This document shows, piece by piece, positions 1 through 7,715 of a DNA stretch of 64,000 bases. The notes under the pieces were generated by a model. The model saw only the letters and a list, made by a program, of their open reading frames with translations, was not told the origin of the DNA and searched no databases. Source of the stretch: Thalassobius sp047123305 (GTDB taxonomy: Bacteria; Pseudomonadota; Alphaproteobacteria; Rhodobacterales; Rhodobacteraceae); NCBI RefSeq assembly GCF_047123305.1, contig NZ_CP138918.1:310001-374000 (forward strand). The letters are read 5' to 3'. Position 1 is the stretch's first letter. The number at the start of each line of letters is the position of its first letter. The position numbers and the translations under genes were made by a program.

Positions 1-1
1 C

Positions 2-388
2 CTGCGGGGCGCCGAACGGGCGATGGATGGTGCAGAACAGTCGCTGCGGCAGAACGATCTGGCGGGTGCCATCGACCAACAGGCCGAAGCGATGGATCAA
101 CTGCGCGAAGGCATGCGCAATCTGGGTGAGGCGCTGGCAGAGGCGCAGCGCGAACAGCAACCGGGTCAGGGACAGGCCGATGGCAACACTGCTGGGGCGC
201 AACGGGACCCGCTAGGCCGCAATCCCGGATCAGGCGGGGCGCTGAACGGCGACGACAACATGCTGCAGGGCGAAGATGTCTACCGCCGTGCTCGTGAGTT
301 GCTGGACGAAATCCGCCGCCGCTCGGGCGAAGGGGGACGTCCTGAGGAAGAGCTGGACTACCTGAAACGCTTGCTTGACCGGTTCTGA
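2..388 (+). CDS. C-terminal part of a TIGR02302/DUF4175 family protein (5' end outside window)
   Basis: The frame is open from base 2, so the gene starts upstream of the window; 128 residues remain. The visible part is Gln/Glu/Arg-rich and helical: about 45 residues of probable coiled coil, a Gly/Asn/Gln-rich low-complexity linker (about residues 48-80), then a charged tail ending EELDYLKRLLDRF. This tail is typical of the large alphaproteobacterial membrane protein family TIGR02302 (DUF4175), usually more than 800 residues, whose function is not established. The family call rests on the tail alone; the membrane part is not in view. It ends 15 bp before the convergent tetR gene. Confidence 0.7.
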   Translation: MRGAERAMDGAEQSLRQNDLAGAIDQQAEAMDQLREGMRNLGEALAEAQREQQPGQGQADGNTAGAQRDPLGRNPGSGGALNGDDNMLQGEDVYRRARELLDEIRRRSGEGGRPEEELDYLKRLLDRF

Positions 389-403
389 TTTTGGCACGTG
401 ATG

Positions 404-1000
404 TCAGGCACGTAGCATCAAGCCGGCCTCGATGACCTGCAAGCTGGCCTCGACTTGGCCGGCAAAGGCGACCTCAGGAATGTCAAACAGCGCCGCGTGG
501 GTGATCATCCCGTCCAGCATCGCCGCCAGCGCACGCCCCGCCGCTTCGGGCTCCACATCCCGCCGGATGGCGCCCTGAGCCTGAAGGTCGGTCAGCGCGG
601 CGCTGTAGCTTTGCCCCAACCGTTGAAAATACCCTGCGATCAGCTGCCGCAGACCGCCGTCTTCCAACCCCGGCCCCATGACCTCAAAGAACATGCGGAT
701 TGCCTGCCGGTTCTCCCCACCCCGCAGCAGCGTATCGCGTAGCTGTTCCATCAGGCTCGCCAAATCAGCGGGCGGGCCCTGCTTGCTGATAGCCTCGATC
801 ATGGCGAACTCTCGCGCGATCAACGCTTGGGTTAAGGCGGCCTTGCTTGAAAAATAGAGGTAAAGCGTTCCCTTCGCGAGCCCCGCCGCCTGCGCCACAT
901 CCGACATGCGTGCTGCGTGATAGCCACGGGTGGCGAAACAGCTGAAAGCCGCGCTTAGGATACGGTCCTGCATGGCCTCTACATCAACAATTTTGGGCAT
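404..1000 (-). CDS. TetR/AcrR family transcriptional regulator
   Basis: A 198-residue one-domain repressor. The N-terminal helix-turn-helix is clear: residues about 10-55 include ILSAAFSCFATRGYHAARM and the recognition segment AGLAKGTLYLYFSSKAAL, the classic TetR signature. The rest is the helical ligand-binding and dimer domain, which does not reveal the ligand. The gene is divergent from an NAD(P)-binding oxidoreductase. The 101-bp gap holds two near-identical palindromes, so the protein probably represses both itself and the oxidoreductase. The start ATG at 998-1000 has GAGG seven bases upstream. The family call is certain; the regulon is inferred. Confidence 0.93.
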   Translation of the reverse strand: MPKIVDVEAMQDRILSAAFSCFATRGYHAARMSDVAQAAGLAKGTLYLYFSSKAALTQALIAREFAMIEAISKQGPPADLASLMEQLRDTLLRGGENRQAIRMFFEVMGPGLEDGGLRQLIAGYFQRLGQSYSAALTDLQAQGAIRRDVEPEAAGRALAAMLDGMITHAALFDIPEVAFAGQVEASLQVIEAGLMLRA

Positions 1001-1032
1001 GTTCGCGCCTCATCTCAAAACCAAAGCCATCA

Positions 1033-1054
1033 TAAATGACTCGAAAGTCATTTA
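1033..1054. promoter_or_regulatory. Palindromic operator 1 of the TetR regulator
   Basis: A perfect inverted repeat, TAAATGAC-N6-GTCATTTA, 22 bp long, in the divergent gap between tetR and the oxidoreductase. Size and symmetry fit a TetR dimer site. It starts 33 bp upstream of the tetR start codon. Binding by the neighbouring TetR is inferred. Confidence 0.7.
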
Positions 1055-1063
1055 AAAGCACTA

Positions 1064-1085
1064 TAAATGACCAACAAGTCATTTT
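1064..1085. promoter_or_regulatory. Palindromic operator 2 of the TetR regulator
   Basis: A second copy of the same palindrome, AAATGAC-N6-GTCATTT, with seven-base arms. Its centre lies 31 bp from the first, about three helical turns, so two dimers could sit on the same face of the DNA. It overlaps a TATAAA that could be the -10 of the rightward oxidoreductase gene. Confidence 0.68.
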
Positions 1086-1101
1086 AAACGTGAGTCGCAA
1101 A

Positions 1102-1995
1102 ATGCCCACAATCACCCCAACCAAACCCATCCCTTTGAGGATCTGTATTGCCGGCGCGACAGGCTATCTGGGGCGCCATCTGGTCCGCGAGGCGCACAAG
1201 CGCAGCCATCAGGTCACCGCCTTGGTCCGCGCCGCGTCCAAGGCGCGGTTTCCCGATGGGGTCACCATTGTGCAGGGCGAAGCAACCCAGCCGGAAACTC
1301 TGGCCCCTTTACAGGCGGCACTGGCAGGAACGGATGTGATGATCTCTGCCCTGGGGTTAACGCGGCAAAAGGACAAGCTGCGGTACAAAGATGTGGATTT
1401 TCAGGCCAATATGAACCTGCTCGACCTTGCGCAGGCGGCCGGTGTGCCGCGTTTTGCCTATGTGCATGCGCTGGTACGCGGCAAACCCAAATCCGACCTG
1501 CTCGCCGCAAAATCGCAATTTGTGCAGGCGCTGAGGGCCGCGCAGATTGAAAGCCACATCTTCCGACCCGGCGGCTATTTTGTGGATATGGAGGCGGTGC
1601 TAGACATGGCCCGCAGCGGCAGGATCTGGGCGGTTGGGGATGGTAGCGTGCGGCTGAACCCGATTGAAGGCGCGGATCTGGCGCAGACAATCCTTGATGC
1701 TCTGGAACGTGGCGAAAATGATCTGGAAATTGGCGGGCCGGAGGTGCTGAGCCTTGATGAAATCGGCGCGCTGGCCTTTGCGGCGCTGGGGCAACCGGTC
1801 AGGATCACCCACTTGCCGCGTGGGTTGGCTGTGGCCTTACTGGCCCTCCTCAAACCGCTGACACCGCGCCACATCTGGGGGCCGTTTGAGTTCTTCCTTG
1901 CGGCCAGTGCGCAGGATGCCATTGGTCCGGCCTATGGCGCGAAAACTCTAGGCGCACATTTCAAAGCCCTTGCCGCTAAGCCAGAGGCTAAATAA
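1102..1995 (+). CDS. NAD(P)-dependent oxidoreductase of the atypical SDR / NmrA-like type
   Basis: A 297-residue Rossmann protein. A glycine-rich nucleotide motif GATGYLGRHL sits near residue 18 and is followed by an ALVR strand, as in NAD(P)H-binding extended/atypical SDRs and NmrA-like proteins. No clear YxxxK catalytic pair is seen, so it may bind the cofactor without typical SDR chemistry. I chose ATG 1102, with GTGAG seven bases upstream. An in-frame ATG at 1036 lies inside the TetR operator and is unlikely to be used; GTG 1090 is possible. The double operator upstream suggests induction when the divergent TetR is relieved. Substrate unknown. Confidence 0.85.
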   Translation: MPTITPTKPIPLRICIAGATGYLGRHLVREAHKRSHQVTALVRAASKARFPDGVTIVQGEATQPETLAPLQAALAGTDVMISALGLTRQKDKLRYKDVDFQANMNLLDLAQAAGVPRFAYVHALVRGKPKSDLLAAKSQFVQALRAAQIESHIFRPGGYFVDMEAVLDMARSGRIWAVGDGSVRLNPIEGADLAQTILDALERGENDLEIGGPEVLSLDEIGALAFAALGQPVRITHLPRGLAVALLALLKPLTPRHIWGPFEFFLAASAQDAIGPAYGAKTLGAHFKALAAKPEAK

Positions 1996-1996
1996 C

Positions 1997-2024
1997 AAAA
2001 GCCGCCAGATCCCTGGCGGCTTTT
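1997..2024. terminator. Bidirectional Rho-independent terminator
   Basis: GCCGCCAG and CTGGCGGC form an 8-bp GC stem with a four-base loop, flanked by AAAA and TTTT. It lies between the oxidoreductase (+) and the lipoprotein/argH unit (-) and can serve both. Confidence 0.85.
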
Positions 2025-2033
2025 AAATCCGGT

Positions 2034-2207
2034 TTAGAGCCGCCATCCGATTGACAGTGGGCCTTTGCTTACACCCACACCGCCAGAGGTGGTCACACCG
2101 TTCTTACCGATATTCACCGAGGCCGTCGCCGCAGGCTTTAACGGTTCGCCGTCGACACCACAGGCAGCCAGCGCCAGCAGGCTGAGGGTCAGGAGAAGTG
2201 GTTTCAT
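2034..2207 (-). CDS. Small lipoprotein, translationally coupled to argH
   Basis: A 57-residue protein. Residues 1-15 form a lipoprotein signal peptide with lipobox LALAAC, so Cys16 should be lipidated. The mature part is about 40 residues, rich in Gly, Val, Thr and Ser, with no known domain. Its ATG (2205-2207) overlaps the argH stop as ATGA, so translation is probably coupled to argH. It runs into a bidirectional terminator. Small lipoproteins after argH are common in this group, but no function is known. The reading frame is supported by the lipobox and the overlap. Confidence 0.75.
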   Translation of the reverse strand: MKPLLLTLSLLALAACGVDGEPLKPAATASVNIGKNGVTTSGGVGVSKGPLSIGWRL

Positions 2208-3595
2208 TCCAGTTCTTTCTTCCAGCGTTTGATTTGCACCAACACCTGCGCAGGTGCCGTGCCCCCGTAAGACATGCGCGACGCCACGGAATTATCAACC
2301 CCAAGCACGCCAAAGACCTCTTCGGTGATCTGGTTGTTGACCGATTTCATGTCCTCCAGCGTCAGATCCGGGAGGTCACAGCCTTTTTCCTCGGCCAGGG
2401 CCACCAGCGAACCGGTCGCATGGTGGGCGTCGCGGAACGGCATGTTCAGCGCCCGTACACACCAATCCGCCAGATCAGTCGCGGTGGAGAAGCCAGAGCC
2501 AGCCGCGGCGGCGAGCGAGTCCTTGTTGCCGGTCATATCACTGACCATGCCGGTCATCGCAGCAAGCGACAGCAAGAAGTTGTCGGCGGCATCGAACACC
2601 TGTTCCTTATCTTCCTGCATGTCCTTGGAATAGGTCAGCGGCAGGCCCTTCATCACGGTCATCAGCGCAACATTGGCGCCAAAGATCCGTCCCAGCTTGG
2701 CGCGCAGCAGTTCAGCCGCGTCAGGGTTGCGTTTCTGCGGCATGATCGATGAGCCGGTGGACCACTTGTCCGACATAGTAACAAAGCGGAACTGCGCCGA
2801 AGACCAGATCACCAGCTCTTCGGCAAAGCGCGACAGGTGCATGGCGCAGATCGAAGCGTTGGACAGGAACTCCAGCGCGAAGTCACGATCCGCCACCGCA
2901 TCCAGCGAGTTTGCCGCCGGACGGTCAAACCCCAGCGCTGCCGCCGTCATATGGCGGTCGATCGGGAAAGAGGTGCCAGCCAGCGCCGCCGCGCCCAGCG
3001 GCGATTCGTTCATCCGCGCACGGGCGTCCTGAAAGCGGCTGAGGTCTCGGCCCAGCATTTCCACATAGGCCATCATATGGTGGCCCCAGGTCACCGGCTG
3101 GGCGGTCTGCAGGTGGGTGAAGCCCGGCATCACCCAGTCATACCCCACCTCAGCCTGACCAACGAGCGCCTGGATCAGCGCCTCAATGCCTTCGATGGCG
3201 GCGTCGATCTGATCGCGCACCCAAAGCTTGAAGTCAGTGGCCACCTGATCGTTGCGCGACCGCGCCGTGTGCAGACGGCCTGCAGGTTCGCCCACGATCT
3301 CTTTCAAACGGGCCTCAACATTCATGTGAATATCTTCCAGGGCGGTGGAGAACTGGAAGGTGCCGCTTTCAATCTCTGACAAGACCGTGAGCAGCCCTTC
3401 CCGAATGACCTCGGCATCGCTATCAGTAATGATGCCTGTGGCAGCCAACATGGCGGCATGGGCCCTGGAACCTTCGATGTCCTGTTTGGCCATGCGCTGG
3501 TCGTAGCCGATCGAGGCGTTGATCGCCTCCATGATCGCGTCTGGCCCGGCAGCGAAACGGCCGCCCCACATCTGGTTCGAGGATTTGTCACTCAT
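2204..3595 (-). CDS. argH: Argininosuccinate lyase
   Basis: The enzyme splits argininosuccinate to arginine and fumarate, the last step of arginine synthesis. At 463 residues the length is normal. The fumarase/aspartase-superfamily signature GSSIMPQKRNPD is present, with the catalytic serine in its flexible loop, and TARSRNDQ lies further upstream. I start it at MSDKSSNQMWGGRF (ATG 3593-3595), the usual N-terminus; the frame is open 14 codons further but that would run into the divergent gene's start region. Only 22 bp separate it from the divergent tlpA-like gene, so each promoter must lie inside or very near the other gene's 5' end. Confidence 0.97.
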   Translation of the reverse strand: MSDKSSNQMWGGRFAAGPDAIMEAINASIGYDQRMAKQDIEGSRAHAAMLAATGIITDSDAEVIREGLLTVLSEIESGTFQFSTALEDIHMNVEARLKEIVGEPAGRLHTARSRNDQVATDFKLWVRDQIDAAIEGIEALIQALVGQAEVGYDWVMPGFTHLQTAQPVTWGHHMMAYVEMLGRDLSRFQDARARMNESPLGAAALAGTSFPIDRHMTAAALGFDRPAANSLDAVADRDFALEFLSNASICAMHLSRFAEELVIWSSAQFRFVTMSDKWSTGSSIMPQKRNPDAAELLRAKLGRIFGANVALMTVMKGLPLTYSKDMQEDKEQVFDAADNFLLSLAAMTGMVSDMTGNKDSLAAAAGSGFSTATDLADWCVRALNMPFRDAHHATGSLVALAEEKGCDLPDLTLEDMKSVNNQITEEVFGVLGVDNSVASRMSYGGTAPAQVLVQIKRWKKELE

Positions 3596-3617
3596 GGTCT
3601 GCCCCTTGGGAGGAAAA

Positions 3618-4181
3618 ATGCGAAAGATTGTTGCCACCGTCCTTTATACGGCCTTGATGCTTGGTGCAAATGGCGCTGCGGCGACGGACCTTGATGGCCT
3701 GCGCGAGATGCGCGCTGGTGACATGCGCAAACTGATTGTGCATGCCGAACCCAAGGTGCTGAAAGGGCAGGATTTCGTGACCATCGACGATGCTCCGGTG
3801 TCGCTTGCGGATTATGAAGGCAAATATGTGCTGGTGAACTTCTGGGCCACCTGGTGTGCGCCTTGCCGGGCAGAGATGCCGGCGCTGGACGCCCTCAACA
3901 CCGAGTTTGGCGGTGATGATTTTGAGGTCATCACCATTGCCACCGGTCGCAACCCGATCCCTGCGATGAAGAAATTCTTTGCCGAGGTCGACATCCAGAC
4001 CCTGCCGCTGCACCGCGACCCCAAACAACAACTGGCCCGCCAGATGGCGGTGATTGGCCTGCCGCTGACCGTCCTGCTGGACCGCGAGGGCCGCGAGATT
4101 GGCCGCCTGATTGGCGACGCGGAATGGCATCATGACGACGCTCGCGCGCTGGTCACCACATTGATTGCCGGTGAAAGCTGA
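3618..4181 (+). CDS. TlpA-like periplasmic thioredoxin-family protein
   Basis: A 187-residue protein with an N-terminal hydrophobic signal/anchor segment (residues about 4-20), then an AhpC/TSA-Redoxin-type thioredoxin fold. The active site is FWATWCAPCRAEMP, with the CxxC pair typical of TlpA/ResA reductases. It probably keeps periplasmic thiols reduced, for example in cytochrome c or oxidase maturation; the partner is not shown by the context. ATG 3618 has GGGAGG five bases upstream. It is divergent from argH with a 22-bp gap. Confidence 0.9.
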   Translation: MRKIVATVLYTALMLGANGAAATDLDGLREMRAGDMRKLIVHAEPKVLKGQDFVTIDDAPVSLADYEGKYVLVNFWATWCAPCRAEMPALDALNTEFGGDDFEVITIATGRNPIPAMKKFFAEVDIQTLPLHRDPKQQLARQMAVIGLPLTVLLDREGREIGRLIGDAEWHHDDARALVTTLIAGES

Positions 4182-4245
4182 GGCTGCGCACCAGCCGTTA
4201 AGCGCCTGTTAGGGAGCGCTGAGGCATGCTCTTTCTGATTCTATC

Positions 4246-4251
4246 AGGAGG
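4246..4251 (+). promoter_or_regulatory. Shine-Dalgarno that fixes the EAL-protein start
   Basis: A perfect AGGAGG abuts one in-frame ATG (4252) and is six bases from the next (4258). Only the second has workable spacing, so translation should start at 4258. Confidence 0.7.
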
Positions 4252-4257
4252 ATGCAG

Positions 4258-5091
4258 ATGCAACGCCGCCCGCCCCCGGTTGATGTGCCCCCCGGGCAAG
4301 ATAGCCCGTTGTCCTATGCCGTTCACAGCCGTGACGTCGATGTGTTGAATACGGTGCGTGCAGCCCTGCGCCACGGGGAGGTATTTCTGGCCTATCAACC
4401 GGTGATGGAGGCCCGGCGCGCGGGCCATGTCGCCTTTTATGAGGGGCTGTTGCGGGTGATGGACCCGACCGGCCGGGTGATTCCGGCCCGCGACTTCATC
4501 CAGATCGCCGAAGAGCAGGAGTTGGGCCGCCAATTGGACTGCGCCGCGTTGGAGTTGGGGTTGCGAACCTTGCTGGACGCCCCCGAGGTGCGGCTCTCGC
4601 TCAACATGTCCGCCCGTTCCATCGGTTACGGGGAATGGCTGCGGGTGCTGCGGGCCGGTCTGGCGCAGGATCCCAGCATTGGCGAACGCCTGATCCTTGA
4701 GATCACCGAAGCCTCTGCAATGCGCGTGCCCGAACTGGTGATGGGATTCATGCGGCAGATGCGACGTCATGGAATTGCCTTTGCGCTGGATGAATTTGGA
4801 GCCGGCCTGACATCACTGCGCCACCTCAGGGATTTCCGTTTTGATCTGGCGAAGTTCGACCAGCAATTCTGCGCCCAGATGCGCAACACACCCTCCAACC
4901 AGCTGCTGGTACAGGTCATGGCGCAGATCTCGCGCAAGTTCTCGATGATGACTGTCGCCACCGGGGTAGAGGAGAAAAGCACCGCCACCTGGCTGCGCAC
5001 CGTTGGGGTGGATTGTCTGCAGGGGTACCACTTTGCCGCGCCCACGATGCAGCCGCCTTGGTTGCCCGAAAACCGCAAAGGGGTGGGCTGA
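4258..5091 (+). CDS. EAL-domain protein with altered catalytic motifs
   Basis: A 277-residue stand-alone EAL domain (c-di-GMP phosphodiesterase fold) with no GGDEF or sensor domain and no membrane segment. Recognisable motifs: YQPVM at 46-50, EGLLR at 62-66 in place of EALxR, NMS with Asn116, EITE at 148-151, LDEFGAG at 177-183 in place of DDFGTG, Lys199, and TGVE at 235-238 in place of EGVE. The second Asp of the DD pair and the first Glu of the EGVE loop are changed, so activity is doubtful; it may bind c-di-GMP or partners only. The start was chosen from the AGGAGG spacing. It lies alone ahead of phaAB. Confidence 0.88.
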   Translation: MQRRPPPVDVPPGQDSPLSYAVHSRDVDVLNTVRAALRHGEVFLAYQPVMEARRAGHVAFYEGLLRVMDPTGRVIPARDFIQIAEEQELGRQLDCAALELGLRTLLDAPEVRLSLNMSARSIGYGEWLRVLRAGLAQDPSIGERLILEITEASAMRVPELVMGFMRQMRRHGIAFALDEFGAGLTSLRHLRDFRFDLAKFDQQFCAQMRNTPSNQLLVQVMAQISRKFSMMTVATGVEEKSTATWLRTVGVDCLQGYHFAAPTMQPPWLPENRKGVG

Positions 5092-5272
5092 TCGCCCGCG
5101 CGCCAAGTGTCGCAAAACATACACCAACGCATTTTTCTGCATCGCGGCAATTCCCCGCGCTTGCCGCACTGCGGCGAATGTTCTATGACCAAGGGGAAGG
5201 CGGGAAGTTTTGGGCCCGCGACGCTTCGCGTTCCCAGGGACTTCTCGGCCAATGTTTTGGTGGAGGAAGAAC

Positions 5273-6451
5273 ATGACCAATGTCGTCATCGTATCGGCAG
5301 CACGGACCGCTGTCGGCTCGTTCAGCGGCTCTTTTGCAAACACCCCGGCGCATGATCTTGGCGCCTCGGTTCTGGAAGCTCTGGTAGAGCGTGCCGGCAT
5401 CGACAAAGCGGATGTTTCAGAGACCATTCTGGGTCAGGTGCTGACCGCCGGCCAGGGACAGAACCCGGCCCGTCAGGCGCATATCAACGCCGGTCTCCCG
5501 ATCGAAAGCGCTGCCTGGTCGCTGAACCAGGTCTGTGGCTCCGGCCTGCGCGCGGTTGCCCTTGGCGCCCAACATGTGCAGCTGGGCGACGCAAACATCG
5601 TCGCGGCCGGCGGTCAGGAAAACATGTCGCTCAGCCCCCATGTGGCGCACCTGCGGGCGGGCACCAAGATGGGTGACGTGAAATACATCGACTCGATGAT
5701 CCGCGACGGTCTTTGGGATGCCTTCAACGGCTACCATATGGGCCAGACCGCCGAAAATGTTGCCGAGAAGTGGCAGATCAGTCGTGACATGCAGGATGAA
5801 TTTGCCCTCGCGTCGCAGAACAAGGCGGAAGCCGCTCAAAAGGCTGGTAAATTTGACGATGAGGTGATCCCTTTCACCATCAAGACCCGCAAGGGCGACA
5901 TCATTGTCGACAAGGATGAATACATCCGCCACGGCGCAACACTGGAAAGCATGCAGAAGCTGCGCCCCGCCTTTGTGCGTGACGGTGGCACCGTGACGGC
6001 GGCCAATGCCTCGGGCATCAACGATGGCGCCGCCGGTGTGCTGCTGATGAGCGCCGATGAGGCCGAAAAACGCGGCCTGGAACCGCTGGCCCGCATCGCG
6101 TCTTACGCCACAGCCGGTCTGGACCCATCGATCATGGGGGTCGGCCCGATCTACGCCTCGCGCAAGGCGCTGGATAAGGCCGGTTGGGCCGCCGAAGATC
6201 TGGATCTGGTGGAAGCCAACGAAGCCTTCGCCGCACAGGCCTGCGCCGTGAACAAGGATATGGGCTGGAACCCTGACATCGTGAACGTTAACGGTGGCGC
6301 CATCGCCATCGGCCACCCAATCGGCGCCTCAGGCTGCCGCATTCTGAACACGTTACTGTTTGAAATGAAGCGGCGTGAGGCCAAGAAAGGCCTCGCCACT
6401 CTTTGCATCGGCGGTGGCATGGGCGTGGCCATGTGCCTGGAACGTCCCTGA
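5273..6451 (+). CDS. phaA: Acetyl-CoA acetyltransferase (beta-ketothiolase)
   Basis: The enzyme condenses two acetyl-CoA to acetoacetyl-CoA, the first step towards polyhydroxybutyrate. At 392 residues it has normal thiolase length. The acyl-accepting Cys88 lies in NQVCGSGLRAV, and the C-terminal GHPIGASG and CIGGGMGVA segments supply the catalytic His and Cys. I start it at MTNVVIVSAARTAVG, with GGAGGAAG upstream; the frame is open 21 codons further without a good site. A strong terminator follows, so phaB 197 bp downstream probably has its own promoter. Confidence 0.96.
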   Translation: MTNVVIVSAARTAVGSFSGSFANTPAHDLGASVLEALVERAGIDKADVSETILGQVLTAGQGQNPARQAHINAGLPIESAAWSLNQVCGSGLRAVALGAQHVQLGDANIVAAGGQENMSLSPHVAHLRAGTKMGDVKYIDSMIRDGLWDAFNGYHMGQTAENVAEKWQISRDMQDEFALASQNKAEAAQKAGKFDDEVIPFTIKTRKGDIIVDKDEYIRHGATLESMQKLRPAFVRDGGTVTAANASGINDGAAGVLLMSADEAEKRGLEPLARIASYATAGLDPSIMGVGPIYASRKALDKAGWAAEDLDLVEANEAFAAQACAVNKDMGWNPDIVNVNGGAIAIGHPIGASGCRILNTLLFEMKRREAKKGLATLCIGGGMGVAMCLERP

Positions 6452-6480
6452 GGGTCGCGGTGAGCACGCAACAACATATC

Positions 6481-6509
6481 AAAGGGCGCCGCAACGGCGC
6501 CCTTTTTTT
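6481..6509 (+). terminator. Terminator after phaA
   Basis: AAAGGGCGCCG and CGGCGCCCTTT pair with a three-base CAA loop, followed by a run of seven T. It separates phaA from phaB. Confidence 0.92.
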
Positions 6510-6573
6510 GTGCAACCTTTTGATCAAACCGTGCTGCAGGTGCGAAAAAGCGCCACAGGGCGAAAATTATCCG

Positions 6574-6588
6574 CGCAACAATGTTGCG
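6574..6588. promoter_or_regulatory. Palindrome upstream of phaB, possible PhaR-type site
   Basis: CGCAAC-AAT-GTTGCG is a perfect six-base-arm palindrome 60 bp upstream of the phaB start. CTGCAG and TGCAG sequences lie close by. TGC/GCA-rich symmetric sites near pha genes are targets of PhaR in related Paracoccus and Rhodobacter; the assignment here is inference. Confidence 0.35.
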
Positions 6589-6648
6589 TTATGCAGAAAC
6601 CATACGTAACAGTATTACCAACGCAAATTCCGGAACGGAGAGAAGACC

Positions 6649-7371
6649 ATGGCAAGAATTGCACTTGTAACCGGCGGCTCGCGCGGCATTGGCGCTGCGA
6701 TTTCCAAGCAGCTGAAGTCTGAGGGTTACGAAGTGGCCGCGACTTATGCGGGCAACGATGAGGCCGCAGCCAAATTCACCGAAGAGACCGGCATCAAGAC
6801 CTACAAATGGAACGTCGCTTCCTATGAGGACAGCGCCGCCGGCATCGCCAAGGTAGAAGCCGATCTGGGCCCGATCGATGTTGTGGTTGCCAACGCCGGC
6901 ATCACCCGCGACGCCCCGTTCCACAAGATGACACCGGAGCAGTGGCATCAGGTGGTCGACACCAACCTGACCGGTGTGTTCAACACGGTGCACCCGATTT
7001 GGCCGGGCATGCGGGAGCGCAAGTTTGGTCGCATCATCGTGATCTCATCGATCAACGGTCAGAAAGGCCAGTTCGCGCAGGTGAACTACGCCGCCACCAA
7101 GGCGGGCGATCTGGGCATCGTCAAATCGCTGGCGCAGGAAGGCGCCCGCGCTGGCATCACCGCCAATGCCATCTGCCCCGGCTATATCGCCACCGAAATG
7201 GTTATGGCCGTGCCGGAGAAAGTGCGCGACTCGATCATCGGGCAGATCCCAACCGGTCGCCTGGGCGAGCCCGAAGAAATTGCCCGCTGCGTTGCTTTCC
7301 TGGCTTCGGACGATGCGGGGTTCATCAACGGCTCGACCATCTCGGCCAATGGTGGGCAGTTCTTCGTCTGA
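6649..7371 (+). CDS. phaB: Acetoacetyl-CoA reductase
   Basis: This NADPH-dependent reductase makes (R)-3-hydroxybutyryl-CoA from acetoacetyl-CoA, feeding PHA synthase. It is a classical SDR of 240 residues: TGGSRGIGAAIS at the N-terminus binds the cofactor, NAG is at about 84-86, the catalytic Ser lies in VISSINGQKGQF, and YAATK gives the Tyr/Lys pair. The C-terminal FINGSTISANGGQFFV is typical of PhaB rather than FabG. GGAGAG lies upstream of the start. No phaC or phasin gene is in the window. It is flanked by terminators on both sides. Confidence 0.95.
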   Translation: MARIALVTGGSRGIGAAISKQLKSEGYEVAATYAGNDEAAAKFTEETGIKTYKWNVASYEDSAAGIAKVEADLGPIDVVVANAGITRDAPFHKMTPEQWHQVVDTNLTGVFNTVHPIWPGMRERKFGRIIVISSINGQKGQFAQVNYAATKAGDLGIVKSLAQEGARAGITANAICPGYIATEMVMAVPEKVRDSIIGQIPTGRLGEPEEIARCVAFLASDDAGFINGSTISANGGQFFV

Positions 7372-7394
7372 GCCGCAAAACACTGCAAAATGAC

Positions 7395-7428
7395 AAAGGC
7401 CGCCCCGGGATCCCCGTGGGCGGCCTTT
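7395..7428. terminator. Terminator between phaB and the 52-residue gene
   Basis: AAAGGCCGCCC and GGGCGGCCTTT form an 11-bp stem with a 12-base loop, ending in TTTT on the + strand and backed by AAA on the other side. It can stop both convergent genes. Confidence 0.85.
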
Positions 7429-7448
7429 TCGTCTCGTAAGTCCTGAGA

Positions 7449-7607
7449 TCAGGTCAGCGGGACGGTCCCGTAAGTGCCGGTCGGGGTCTTGGCCGGCGCA
7501 GCGGAACGGAAGAGGCTGCGGAAAAAGCCAACGAAGGCGGCGCCACGGGCGGCGTGGGCGGCAGCGTAGGCGGCTTGGCTCTGGCGGGTCTGTGCAACTT
7601 CGATCAT
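7449..7607 (-). CDS. Small basic protein of unknown function (52 residues)
   Basis: This is an unrecognised small reading frame. It has a good ribosome site (GCAGGAGA, eight bases before the ATG), GC-rich third positions, and a position between a terminator and a divergent LysR gene. The sequence is Ala- and Arg-rich with a central amphipathic stretch AAFVGFFRSLFRSAAP and a Thr/Pro/Gly tail. It resembles the many short basic proteins of Rhodobacteraceae related loosely to DUF1127, but the DUF1127 core is not clear. Judged coding from the start signal and composition only. Confidence 0.6.
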   Translation of the reverse strand: MIEVAQTRQSQAAYAAAHAARGAAFVGFFRSLFRSAAPAKTPTGTYGTVPLT

Positions 7608-7692
7608 GGATCTTCTCCTGCATTAGAATGTCTGAACTGTCCTCAATATGAGCTTCGGTCGGGCCGCTGACAAACGAGACTTTTCATAGCTT

Positions 7693-7713
7693 CAGTTAAA
7701 CTGTATTTAACTG
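7693..7713. promoter_or_regulatory. Inverted repeat directly upstream of the LysR gene
   Basis: CAGTTAAA-CTGTA-TTTAACTG has perfect eight-base arms and a five-base spacer and ends two bases before the probable LysR start at 7716. It is likely an autoregulatory or divergent operator; its T-N11-A-like core would suit a LysR-type protein. Binding is inferred. Confidence 0.5.
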
Positions 7714-7715
7714 AT

